Shown here in pieces: positions 6,402 through 13,765 of a DNA stretch of 13,986 nucleotides (position 1 is its first letter; every line of letters starts with the position of its first letter). Position numbers and translations under genes: made by a program. The stretch is taken from contig CASDWR010000208.1 in NCBI GenBank assembly GCA_949284665.1, forward strand, positions 1-13,986, in the 5' to 3' direction. A model generated the notes under the pieces. That model did not search any database and was not told the DNA's origin. It saw nothing but the letters and a program-made list of their open reading frames with translations. Source of the stretch: an uncultured Rikenellaceae bacterium. GTDB lineage: Bacteria > Bacteroidota > Bacteroidia > Bacteroidales > Rikenellaceae.

Positions 6402-8516
6402 TTATGAAATCATGCCGAAATCCGTATCGCCTGACGTCGAAAATCGATCTCTCAATTTTGCAAGAAGCAGATTTTCATGCTTTTCGAGTCTCGGATCCTC
6501 GGTCAAAACCTCCTCGGCCACTCGTCTCGACAGTTCCACAATGGCCGTATCTCGACTCAAGGAAGCGATTTTCAGATCGAAAGCCATGCCACTTTGTCGA
6601 GTACCATTTATATCTCCCGAACCCCGCAATTTAAGGTCAAGTTCCGAAAGGCGGAATCCATCGTTCGTCTCTACCATGGCATCAATCCGTGCCCGTGCCT
6701 CGCGGGAAAGTTTCTCACCGCTCATCAGGATACAATAGGATTGCTCGCTTCCACGCCCGACGCGTCCGCGGAGTTGATGAAGTTGCGACAGTCCGAACCG
6801 TTCGGCACTTTCTATCACCATCACCGTTGCATTGGGGACATCCACCCCCACTTCGATAACCGATGTGGCAACCATGATCTGGGTCTCACCGTTTTTGAAT
6901 GCGCGCATCCCTTCCTCCTTCTCTTCGGCACTCATCCGCCCATGCACGGCCGACAGACAATATTTCGGCAATGGAAATTCTCGCGATATGGATTCGTATC
7001 CATCATACAAATCCTTGTAATCCATTTTTTCGGACTCCTTAATCAACGGATAGACCACATAAACCTGCCGGCCCGCCTCGATCTGCCGCTTCATAAAGCC
7101 ATAAAGAGCCAACCGTTGCGAGTCGTAGAGGTGACGGGTGACGATAGGTTTGCGACCCGGCGGCAATTCGTCGATCACCGACACGTCCAGATCACCGTAA
7201 AGTGTCATCGCCAATGTTCGCGGGATAGGGGTAGCGGTCATTACGAGAATATGGGGAGGACGCATGTTTTTCGTCCACATCCGGGCACGCTGTTCAACAC
7301 CGAAACGGTGCTGTTCGTCGATTACGACAAACCCCAGATTGGCAAACTGTACCCGCTCTTCGAGCAAAGCATGCGTACCGATGAGAATATCGATCTCTCC
7401 GGCAGCCAATCGATCAAGTATCTCACGTCGATCGCGCAGGCGGGTCGAACCGGTCAAGAGGGCGGCCTTGGCTTCGAGTCCATCAAGAAACCCCGTGATC
7501 GAGGCATAATGCTGTCCGGCCAGAATCTCCGTCGGGACCATCAAGCACGACTGGTATCCATTGTCGACAGCCAACAACATCGTCATCAAAGCCACCAGTG
7601 TTTTACCGCTGCCCACATCTCCCTGCAGCAACCGATTCATCTGGTGTCCGGTCGCCGTATCCTGCCGTATTTCCCGAATTACACGTTTCTGCGCCTGTGT
7701 CAACTCGAAAGGTAGTTTTTTGAAATAAAAATCATTGAAGTGCCGACCCACCCGGGGAAAAAGGAACCCGTCGTTTCTGGTGGTTCGGGTTGCCCTGCGG
7801 GAGAGAATTCCCAACTGTATTCCGAAAAGTTCCTCAAACTTGAGCCGGTATTCGGCCTGGCGAAGCGACTGGGGTGAACTGGGGAAATGGATATCATGGA
7901 GAGCTTCTCGCAATCCGACCAATCCGTTGGCCCGTCGAATTCTCTCGGGCAATGTTTCGGTGATCACCCCCTCCACCAACGGCCAGAGATTACAAACCAG
8001 GTTATATATTCCTTTTGTCCCCAATTGGTTTTCTGAAAGGGCTTCGGTCGTACTGTATACACCTTGCAACGCACCGTTGGGGCGGTTGACCATCCGTTCG
8101 ACAAGTTCCATTTCCGGATGGACCATCGACAACCTGTTGCGAAAAAGAGTCGGACGACCGAAAACGATATAGTCCCGATCCGTCTCCAACCGCTTCTCGA
8201 CCCATTTTATACCCTTGAACCAAAGCAATTCGGCCGTACCGCTCTCATCCGAAACATGCGCGATAAAACGCCGTTTGGCTCCTGCCCCCTGATAGGAAAA
8301 ACCCTGTATCCGGACACGAATCTGGACGTATGACGAACCATGCTCCTGTCGAATATCGGCAATTCGGTAAATCCTTGTGCGATCGACATAACGGAACGGG
8401 AAATAGTAAAGCAGGTCGCCGAGCGTACGAATTCCCAACTCCCGTTCCAGCAGTGCGGCACGTCGTTCGCCCACTCCGCTCAAATACTTGATCCCGTTAT
8501 CCAATACCGAAGCCAT
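6402..8516 (-). CDS. recG: ATP-dependent DNA helicase RecG
   Basis: Cytoplasmic superfamily 2 helicase that drives branch migration and regression of stalled replication forks and processes recombination intermediates and R-loops. The 704-residue length is normal. The N-terminal wedge/OB region (about 1-150) opens with YLSGVGERRAALL, a helix-hairpin-like segment typical of RecG. Helicase motifs follow: GDVGSGKT (299-306, Walker A), DEQH (400-403, motif II), TATPIPRT (427-434, motif III), ATSVIEVGVD (550-559, motif V) and QLRGRVGRG (581-589, motif VI). The C-terminal TRG element is LRGSGDINGTRQSG (about 630-643). All key residues are present. The start MASVLDNGIKYL matches RecG N-termini. It is first in the minus-strand block, divergent from ispG across a 433-bp spacer. 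No convincing -7 box was found just upstream. Confidence 0.98.
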   Translation of the reverse strand: MASVLDNGIKYLSGVGERRAALLERELGIRTLGDLLYYFPFRYVDRTRIYRIADIRQEHGSSYVQIRVRIQGFSYQGAGAKRRFIAHVSDESGTAELLWFKGIKWVEKRLETDRDYIVFGRPTLFRNRLSMVHPEMELVERMVNRPNGALQGVYSTTEALSENQLGTKGIYNLVCNLWPLVEGVITETLPERIRRANGLVGLREALHDIHFPSSPQSLRQAEYRLKFEELFGIQLGILSRRATRTTRNDGFLFPRVGRHFNDFYFKKLPFELTQAQKRVIREIRQDTATGHQMNRLLQGDVGSGKTLVALMTMLLAVDNGYQSCLMVPTEILAGQHYASITGFLDGLEAKAALLTGSTRLRDRREILDRLAAGEIDILIGTHALLEERVQFANLGFVVIDEQHRFGVEQRARMWTKNMRPPHILVMTATPIPRTLAMTLYGDLDVSVIDELPPGRKPIVTRHLYDSQRLALYGFMKRQIEAGRQVYVVYPLIKESEKMDYKDLYDGYESISREFPLPKYCLSAVHGRMSAEEKEEGMRAFKNGETQIMVATSVIEVGVDVPNATVMVIESAERFGLSQLHQLRGRVGRGSEQSYCILMSGEKLSREARARIDAMVETNDGFRLSELDLKLRGSGDINGTRQSGMAFDLKIASLSRDTAIVELSRRVAEEVLTEDPRLEKHENLLLAKLRDRFSTSGDTDFGMIS

Positions 8517-8854
8517 CTTACCGCCACTATCTTTTTCTCTTTCGTGCTATGTGTAATCGTTTCACTCACCGCTTGTCTGTCAGGGACCTGCCCTTCGCAC
8601 AGGACAAGCATATCTTTTTTCGCCGGGTCCCGGGTCACTCCATGCACAACCGACAACCGAACAGACGCCGATCTAATTTCAAAACACTTCACCGATTGCC
8701 ATCACGCCATCTGTCCTACCGTATGATCCCGACCAATCGTTTTCGAAAGACAGATCCGAACAGATTGCTCGAAGTCCACCATCCCCATACCGCAGGAAAC
8801 TTTTCCCCACCCTGTTTAAAAACTCAAAAATAATAATTTTCGGATATTTTCGAT
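8517..8854. other. Divergent spacer between recG and ispG
   Basis: This noncoding stretch holds the 5' regions of recG (minus) and ispG (plus). Short open frames here (for example minus 8480-8692, 70 codons, overlapping the recG start) show no protein family signature. The only structured element is the hairpin with a T-tract at 8571-8620. The part next to ispG becomes AT-rich (8815-8865) and leads into the ispG promoter. Confidence 0.5.
8571..8620 (+). terminator. Orphan terminator-like hairpin on the plus strand
   Basis: The arm gcttgtctgt (8571-8580) pairs with acaggacaagc (8599-8609) with one bulged base. The loop region itself contains a small aggg/ccct stem. Five bases later come six T residues (8615-8620). 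This resembles an intrinsic terminator read on the plus strand, but no plus-strand gene precedes it; upstream lies the antisense of recG. It may end antisense transcripts or a small RNA, or be the folded leader of recG on the other strand. Confidence 0.4.
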
Positions 8855-8862
8855 TAATTTTG
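8855..8862 (+). promoter_or_regulatory. Bacteroidetes -7 box of ispG
   Basis: TAATTTTG matches TAnnTTTG exactly within an AT-rich stretch. No good -33 TTTG lies 19-21 nt upstream, so only half of the promoter is convincing. The predicted start near 8868 gives a leader of about 80 nt before the chosen ATG (8950). It also argues against the longer in-frame TTG start at 8860, which falls inside the box. Confidence 0.5.
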
Positions 8863-8867
8863 TTTCC

Positions 8868-8928
8868 GAAACCGTTCGAATCGAAACCCGATCCGGTTTC
8901 CCGGACAAACGACGGTACTGAATCGGGT
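8868..8928 (+). promoter_or_regulatory. ispG leader with two overlapping alternative stems
   Basis: Two 7-bp complementary pairs interlock in the predicted ispG leader: gaaaccg (8868-8874) with cggtttc (8894-8900), and acccgat (8886-8892) with atcgggt (8922-8928). The second stem's left arm lies in the first stem's loop, so the two are mutually exclusive or form a pseudoknot. No known riboswitch class was recognised and no T-tract follows, so a regulatory role is speculative. Confidence 0.25.
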
Positions 8929-8949
8929 CCACATTGCAAACGAAACACC

Positions 8950-10566
8950 ATGTCGGAAAAGAGTTTTTGTAAATCATTGTTCCGGTACGCTCGCAGGCAG
9001 AGCGGCGAGGTAAGGATCGGGGCGATCGTCATCGGCGGTAACCGTCCGGTCGCCGTTCAAACCATGACCAATACCGATACGAACGACACACGAGGTTGTG
9101 TCGAACAGATCGCCCGAATCCGCCAGGCGGGAGGCCGCATCGTACGACTGACAGCCCAAGGGGAGCGAGAAGGACGGAATCTGGAACACATTGCAGCAGA
9201 AACGGCTCGTCTCTGCCCCGATGTGGCTCTTGTAGCCGACATCCATTTCCTTCCTGCAGTGGCTCTTATTGCGGCAGACCATGTAAACAAGGTTCGCATC
9301 AACCCCGGAAACTATAACGACAAGGGAGGTGACCTCGATGCGTTGATCGACAAATGCGCCAGACGGGGTGTTGCTCTCCGTATCGGTGTAAATCACGGGT
9401 CGCTTGCCCGACGTATCGTGGAACAGCATGGAGATACACCGCAGGGGATGGTGGCTTCGGCAATGGAGTATCTGCGCCGATGCCGGAATCGGGAGTTCGA
9501 CCAGGTTGTGGTTTCCATGAAATCAAGCAACACGCGGGTCATGGTACACGCTTACCGGTTGCTGGTTGCCGCCATGCAGGAGGAGGGGATGCGCTATCCG
9601 CTCCATTTGGGTGTTACCGAAGCGGGGAACGATGCAGAAGGAAGAATCAAATCGGCCGTGGGGATCGGAGCGTTGTTGGCCGATGGTATCGGGGACACCA
9701 TTCGGGTTTCCCTTACCGAAGTCCCCGAAAACGAAATCCCGGTAGCACAACAACTCGTCGATTACTTTGCGAAAAGAGACTCTTCTGCAGACCTCTCTCC
9801 TTCGCTATCTGCCGATGAGGAAAATCGCCTCGCATCTCTTTTCAACCCTTATGAATATGTACGCCGCAAAACCGATCCGGTCGGAAGGCTGGGAGGGAGC
9901 AACGTACCCCTGGCATATGGGGAATTGGACGATTCGGAGCGAAAAGCACTGAAAGAAGGGGAGGCGGTCGAAATCGAGGCTTCTGGACCCAATCCCATCG
10001 GGGAATGGCGTCTTCGGATACTTACCATGACGGCCGCCGGGGATCGGCGGCCGGTCATCCTTCGCCGCCACTACGGCGATGTCCCGATCGAGATATTGCG
10101 CCTCCGTGCTGCTGCCGATTTCGGAGTCATGTTTCTCGACGGGTTGGCAGATGGATTGCATATCGAATCGTCTGCAGTCTCCGAAGGGGAAATTGCTTCC
10201 TTGTCACTCGATATTCTTCAGGCAGCCCGTGCCCGCATCAGCCGAACCGAATACATTGCCTGTCCGGGTTGCGGAAGGACGCGTTACGACCTCCAGAAAA
10301 CCCTCGATGAGATCAAATCCCGCACGAGTCATCTGAAAGGGTTGAAGATCGGAGTAATGGGGTGTATCGTCAACGGGCCGGGAGAGATGGCCGATGCCGA
10401 TTACGGATATGTCGGTGCCGCACCGGGATGCATTTCACTCTACCGTAGCAAAGAGATCATTCAAAAAAACATCCCGCAAGAAGAGGCAATTGACCGTCTG
10501 ATCTCAATCATCAGGGCCGATGGCCGCTGGAACGAACCCGAACCCCAAACGCCGTCCCATCCATGA
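8950..10566 (+). CDS. ispG: 4-hydroxy-3-methylbut-2-enyl diphosphate synthase IspG
   Basis: Iron-sulfur enzyme of the MEP isoprenoid pathway. It reduces 2-C-methyl-D-erythritol 2,4-cyclodiphosphate to HMBPP using flavodoxin or ferredoxin electrons. The 538-residue product is much longer than E. coli IspG (about 370) and belongs to the three-domain type found in Bacteroidetes, Chlamydiae and plants. The TIM barrel (about 15-275) shows VAVQTMTNTDT (34-44), VRINPGN (115-121), LRIGVNHGSL (143-152) and HLGVTEAG (219-226). An inserted domain spans about 295-425. The [4Fe-4S] domain has CPGCGRT (Cys438, Cys441) and GVMGCIVNGPGE (Cys472, Glu479). The start MSEKSFCKSLFRYARRQS at 8950 matches family N-termini, and the longer start overlaps the promoter box. 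The stop codon overlaps the next gene's ATG (ATGA), suggesting translational coupling. Confidence 0.98.
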   Translation: MSEKSFCKSLFRYARRQSGEVRIGAIVIGGNRPVAVQTMTNTDTNDTRGCVEQIARIRQAGGRIVRLTAQGEREGRNLEHIAAETARLCPDVALVADIHFLPAVALIAADHVNKVRINPGNYNDKGGDLDALIDKCARRGVALRIGVNHGSLARRIVEQHGDTPQGMVASAMEYLRRCRNREFDQVVVSMKSSNTRVMVHAYRLLVAAMQEEGMRYPLHLGVTEAGNDAEGRIKSAVGIGALLADGIGDTIRVSLTEVPENEIPVAQQLVDYFAKRDSSADLSPSLSADEENRLASLFNPYEYVRRKTDPVGRLGGSNVPLAYGELDDSERKALKEGEAVEIEASGPNPIGEWRLRILTMTAAGDRRPVILRRHYGDVPIEILRLRAAADFGVMFLDGLADGLHIESSAVSEGEIASLSLDILQAARARISRTEYIACPGCGRTRYDLQKTLDEIKSRTSHLKGLKIGVMGCIVNGPGEMADADYGYVGAAPGCISLYRSKEIIQKNIPQEEAIDRLISIIRADGRWNEPEPQTPSHP

Positions 10567-11195
10567 CCATCCTGCCGCTTACCTATCTGGGAAATACGCT
10601 CTGGTACTCGAAATTCCTGCAGGAAGAGTGTATTGTCGATATCCACGAAAATTATATAAAACAGAGCTATCGGAATCGCTGTGACCTGCTCGCAGCGGGG
10701 GGTCCTCTCTCACTTACCGCCCCTGTGGTCAAGGGGGGCAGCATCCATAAAAAACCACTGCGGGAGATGCGTCTCGATTATTCGAAACGATGGCAGCATC
10801 AACATTGGCTGTCGTTCGTATCGGCATACAGGAACTCGCCCTACTTCGATCACTACGAATCGATGTTCGCTCCCTTTTACGAAAAGCGATTCGACTTTCT
10901 TTTCGATTTCACTTACGGACTGGCCGAAACAATGCTCCACGCCTTGAAAATCGACAAACCGATTCGGCTCTCTGACAGGTATATAGTAGCCGGTCCGGAA
11001 GATTGTGATCTGCGCGACGCCTTCTCTCCCGGAACCGATCTCTCGCAATATGTCTCCCTTTGTCAGCCTGCACGCTATTGGCAGGTTTTTGCCGAACGGA
11101 GTCCATTCGTTCCGAATCTCTCGGTAGCCGACCTGCTCTTTTGTGAAGGGCCTCAGTCTAAAGAGGTGCTGTATAACTCTTGGATATCTCGATGA
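10563..11195 (+). CDS. WbqC-like family protein
   Basis: Product of 210 residues resembling the WbqC-like family (Pfam WbqC), soluble proteins named from an O-antigen locus and of undetermined activity. It shows the usual N-terminal LPLTYLGNTLWYSKFLQ (4-20), then HENYIKQSYRNR (28-39), LTAPVVKGG (51-59), the W..HHW-like stretch WQHQHW (77-82), and SAYRNSPYFDHYE (87-99). There is no signal peptide or membrane segment. It begins inside the ispG stop codon (ATGA at 10563-10566), so it is almost certainly co-transcribed with ispG and probably translationally coupled. Its last 38 bp overlap the 3' end of the GH2 homologue on the other strand. A functional link to isoprenoids or glycan assembly is only a guess from position. 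Confidence 0.87.
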   Translation: MTILPLTYLGNTLWYSKFLQEECIVDIHENYIKQSYRNRCDLLAAGGPLSLTAPVVKGGSIHKKPLREMRLDYSKRWQHQHWLSFVSAYRNSPYFDHYESMFAPFYEKRFDFLFDFTYGLAETMLHALKIDKPIRLSDRYIVAGPEDCDLRDAFSPGTDLSQYVSLCQPARYWQVFAERSPFVPNLSVADLLFCEGPQSKEVLYNSWISR

Positions 11196-13176
11196 TTGCC
11201 GAATCGGAACTCTCTCCCGAACGGGCTTCGATCCGATTGCTTCCAGCGGGAAGCAAAAGTTGATTCCATATAAAGATACCGTAATTCCCTTTCCGTACAC
11301 CCTGCGAAACGCCATTCACGAAAAGTTCCACTTCACTCAAATTGGAATAAACCCGAATATCCCGTCGTTCCTCGGGTCTCTGAGCGTACCGCTTCCCCAC
11401 GATATGGACAAAAGGATCTGATTCGTTCCAATTCGCCTTGTAGAGGTAATAGGCATCTTTCGGAGTACATCGGTCAAACGTCATCAAGCCGTAATCGTTG
11501 ACCCCATTCCCCTCGCCGAATGAAAAACGGGCCGTCCCGAAATCAAACATATTTCCTACCCAGACAGCCCAAAACCGTCTGTCATCGCGAAGAGTCCGGA
11601 GATATACCTCGTGGAAATGGGTCTGCCAGTTCTCAGGATGCCAGTTGCCCATCATACGACTCTTTTCCAACCGGCCGGTCTGGTGAGCAATGGATCCGCC
11701 ACACTTGTAACTGACAGCGGAATGCAACTTGTTCCATACCGGGTCGGAGTGTATCTGCTCCTGCCAGATGGCAATATCTTCCGGCATCCCCTCTTTCCAA
11801 CCGAAGGTATGGTTCCAGACAATCAAATCGGTAATCGTATTTACTTCACCATCCTTATTACTACATCCTACGGTGAATCGCGACGGGTCAAGGGCCTTCG
11901 CAATCGCATTCATCTCCCGAATAAAAGGGATCGGATCATCACCGCGTAACTCGGGTTCTACAAAAACACCCCAGGCAAAAAGAGACGGGTGGTTATAGTT
12001 CTGCCATATCAGTTCCTGCAACTGCATTTTCCCGTTCTGCTTGAAATCCTCGAAATTGTAAAAGCCCTTGCTGTCCAGGAAAACGGCTCCGACAAAAGGA
12101 GCATCGGTCATCACCAGAATACCCCGTTCGTCACACAGGTCGTAAAACTCTTGGCAATGAGTCCCTTCCGCAACACGAATGGCATTGGCTCCCATATTGC
12201 AGATCAGATCGAGGTCCTCGGCAACCTGATGTTCAGAAACCGCAGTCCCCACACCCGGACGGTCACGATAAAGTACGACGCCTCGCAAAGGGTAGGGCCG
12301 TCCGTTGAGCAAGAAACCGTCGGCAGCATCCACCGAAACAGTACGGAACCCCGTACGAACAGTAACCTCATCGGAAACCGTACCATCCGACACCCTGACA
12401 CGAAAACGGTAAAGATAGGGCTGGTCCGTTCCCTGCCACAACACCGGAGCATCCACCTCAAAAGGGATTGTCGCCGTAACCTCTTTCCCCTCTTCAGTCC
12501 GTACTCTCGACGAAAAACTGCCCACTGCATTCCCTTCATTGTCGAAAATATCCACATCAACGGTCACTTGTTTTTCCCGTAATGAAGAGAGACGGACGAT
12601 CGCATCGCCTTCGACCCGGTCAGATGAAACATCGGAACAACGGATTGCCACACCATCCGATCCGTAATCATCGAAGCCGAGAGCCACGTCATCGGTCACA
12701 ATAATCTCCACACGGCGGAAAAGGCCCCCATAACTGTTTGTAAAATCGGTAGTCGGCAACACGTCGATGCGACGACCGTTGTTGACTACGACCCAAAACA
12801 GATTTCTCCGACCGTATCGCAAAAAACGGGTAACCTCAAAAGCGAAAGCGTTGTTCCCCCCTCGGTGTTCGCCGACGTACCGGCCGTTCACCATCAGATG
12901 GGTCACCGAATTGGCCCCGTAAAATTTAACAAAAACCCGTTTCCCGCGCCATTGGGAACTGATATCCACGTATCGCAGATAATTGCCGATCCCACGATAG
13001 TAGTTTTTTTGACCGCTCAATGCATCTTGGTTCCACATGTGCGGCAAATTCACCATCGAAGAATCTCGTTCGTTGAAGGTAAAGAATTTCCAATCACGAT
13101 TGATGTCATGTACCTCGCGTGCCCTCGCCGCAAAGAATGAACCCAACAAAGACAAGAGAACCAGAAACCTTTTCAT
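11158..13176 (-). CDS. Secreted glycoside hydrolase family 2 homologue with altered active site
   Basis: Product of 672 residues with a signal peptide (1-19, cleavage near ARA/R). The GH2 layout is complete: sugar-binding jelly-roll (about 22-165, with NLPHMWNQDA, SVTHLMVNGRYVGEH and NSYGGLFRRVEI), Ig-like domain (about 166-280), TIM barrel (about 283-585) and a C-terminal beta domain (about 600-665, VYSNLSEVELFVNG). Fold motifs NHPSLFAWG (395-403) and TPKDAYYLYKANWN (571-584) are clear. Active-site motifs are unusual. The NE pair bearing the acid/base is VE (Val406-Glu407). The segment where GH2 enzymes read SEYGAGGS is SYKCGGS (489-495), with no Glu nucleophile. RxAHYxHS-like is RVAEGTHC (334-341). 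FVWNMFDF is WVGNMFDF (539-546). It is therefore either a non-catalytic GH2 homologue or a divergent subfamily. There are no SusC/SusD genes beside it. It overlaps the WbqC gene tail to tail by 38 bp. Confidence 0.92.
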   Translation of the reverse strand: MKRFLVLLSLLGSFFAARAREVHDINRDWKFFTFNERDSSMVNLPHMWNQDALSGQKNYYRGIGNYLRYVDISSQWRGKRVFVKFYGANSVTHLMVNGRYVGEHRGGNNAFAFEVTRFLRYGRRNLFWVVVNNGRRIDVLPTTDFTNSYGGLFRRVEIIVTDDVALGFDDYGSDGVAIRCSDVSSDRVEGDAIVRLSSLREKQVTVDVDIFDNEGNAVGSFSSRVRTEEGKEVTATIPFEVDAPVLWQGTDQPYLYRFRVRVSDGTVSDEVTVRTGFRTVSVDAADGFLLNGRPYPLRGVVLYRDRPGVGTAVSEHQVAEDLDLICNMGANAIRVAEGTHCQEFYDLCDERGILVMTDAPFVGAVFLDSKGFYNFEDFKQNGKMQLQELIWQNYNHPSLFAWGVFVEPELRGDDPIPFIREMNAIAKALDPSRFTVGCSNKDGEVNTITDLIVWNHTFGWKEGMPEDIAIWQEQIHSDPVWNKLHSAVSYKCGGSIAHQTGRLEKSRMMGNWHPENWQTHFHEVYLRTLRDDRRFWAVWVGNMFDFGTARFSFGEGNGVNDYGLMTFDRCTPKDAYYLYKANWNESDPFVHIVGKRYAQRPEERRDIRVYSNLSEVELFVNGVSQGVRKGNYGIFIWNQLLLPAGSNRIEARSGESSDSAIIEISKSYTAPL

Positions 13177-13197
13177 ACAAACCTGTTTTTACAATTA

Positions 13198-13205
13198 CAA
13201 ATGTA
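13198..13205 (-). promoter_or_regulatory. Bacteroidetes -7 box of the GH2 homologue
   Basis: TACATTTG on the minus strand matches TAnnTTTG exactly and lies 21 bp upstream of the GH2 start codon, giving a leader of about 15 nt. The upstream side is a T-rich tract without a TTTG at the expected -33 position. Confidence 0.5.
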
Positions 13206-13225
13206 ATAAAAATAAAAAAAATCGC

Positions 13226-13233
13226 TATTTTCG
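13226..13233 (+). promoter_or_regulatory. Possible -7 box of cvpA
   Basis: TATTTTCG fits TAnnTTTG with one mismatch, 19 bp upstream of the cvpA ATG. It is followed at once by a 12-bp perfect palindrome, tgcaaatttgca (13234-13245), which would sit around the transcription start. No clear -33 element was seen. Confidence 0.35.
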
Positions 13234-13252
13234 TGCAAATTTGCATCAACGC

Positions 13253-13765
13253 ATGAATCCTGTCGATATCGTTTTGATTCTTCCGCTTCTGTGGGCAATT
13301 TACGCCGGTTTCAAAGAGGGTGTTGTTGTTCAAGTGCTCGGCATTGCGGGTTTATTGCTGGGAGTATGGCTCGCATTCCGGATCGGGAAACAGGCCGGAT
13401 TGTGGCTCGGAATGGAAGCGGCTACGGCATCCATCGCAGGTTTCGTCGTGGTACTGGTGGCCGTTGTAATCATAGTTTTTCTGCTGGGCAGGCTGTTGCG
13501 GGGATTCTGCCGCATGGCGGGCATCGGATTCCTCGACCGCTTGGGCGGAGTGATTTTCTCCTTCGTAAAGGCCGCATTCGTTCTCAGCATTCTCCTGACC
13601 GGATTCGATGCGCTCAACGACCGTACCGAATGGGTCGAACGGAAAACTCTCGAGGAATCGTTGCTCTACAATCCGCTGCTATCGGTCCATTCGATTGTCT
13701 TTCCCTATCTCGATGCAGCCTGGCAGGAGATAAAACCGCAAACGCAAGAGAACGCCCGAATATGA
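13253..13765 (+). CDS. cvpA: CvpA family inner-membrane protein
   Basis: Product of 170 residues, typical of the CvpA family. In E. coli the protein is needed for colicin V production and has been linked to envelope integrity; its biochemical role is not settled. Four hydrophobic segments are visible at about 5-20, 24-42, 60-82 and 99-117. Family motifs are MNPVDIVLILPLLWAIYAGF at the N-terminus (Asp5 and Gly19) and GFLDRLGGVIFSFVKAAFV (92-110) before the last helix. The C-terminus (118-170) is polar. The frame is open further upstream, but the ATG at 13253 is chosen because it gives the canonical N-terminus and the upstream part is a compositionally odd stretch running into the divergent GH2 gene. 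The stop overlaps the rsgA ATG (ATGA), so the two genes form an operon. Confidence 0.92.
   Translation: MNPVDIVLILPLLWAIYAGFKEGVVVQVLGIAGLLLGVWLAFRIGKQAGLWLGMEAATASIAGFVVVLVAVVIIVFLLGRLLRGFCRMAGIGFLDRLGGVIFSFVKAAFVLSILLTGFDALNDRTEWVERKTLEESLLYNPLLSVHSIVFPYLDAAWQEIKPQTQENARI

Noticed and set aside
6477..7715. 412-codon plus-strand frame opposite recG
   Set aside because: It is antisense to an intact recG with all helicase motifs and has no recognisable domain. Long shadow frames follow from the codon usage here.
8480..8692. 70-codon minus-strand frame overlapping the recG start
   Set aside because: It overlaps the recG N-terminus and the 8571-8609 hairpin and has no recognisable motif.
8860..8949. 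N-terminal extension of ispG from a TTG at 8860
   Set aside because: The TTG lies within the -7 box, and the extra residues do not resemble IspG.
10031..10053. GC-rich 8-bp inverted repeat inside ispG (cggccgcc / ggcggccg)
   Set aside because: It lies within coding sequence for the variable inserted domain and has no T-tract, so it is best explained by codon composition.
13037..13252. N-terminal extension of cvpA
   Set aside because: It runs through the divergent promoter into the GH2 gene; the canonical CvpA N-terminus begins at 13253.
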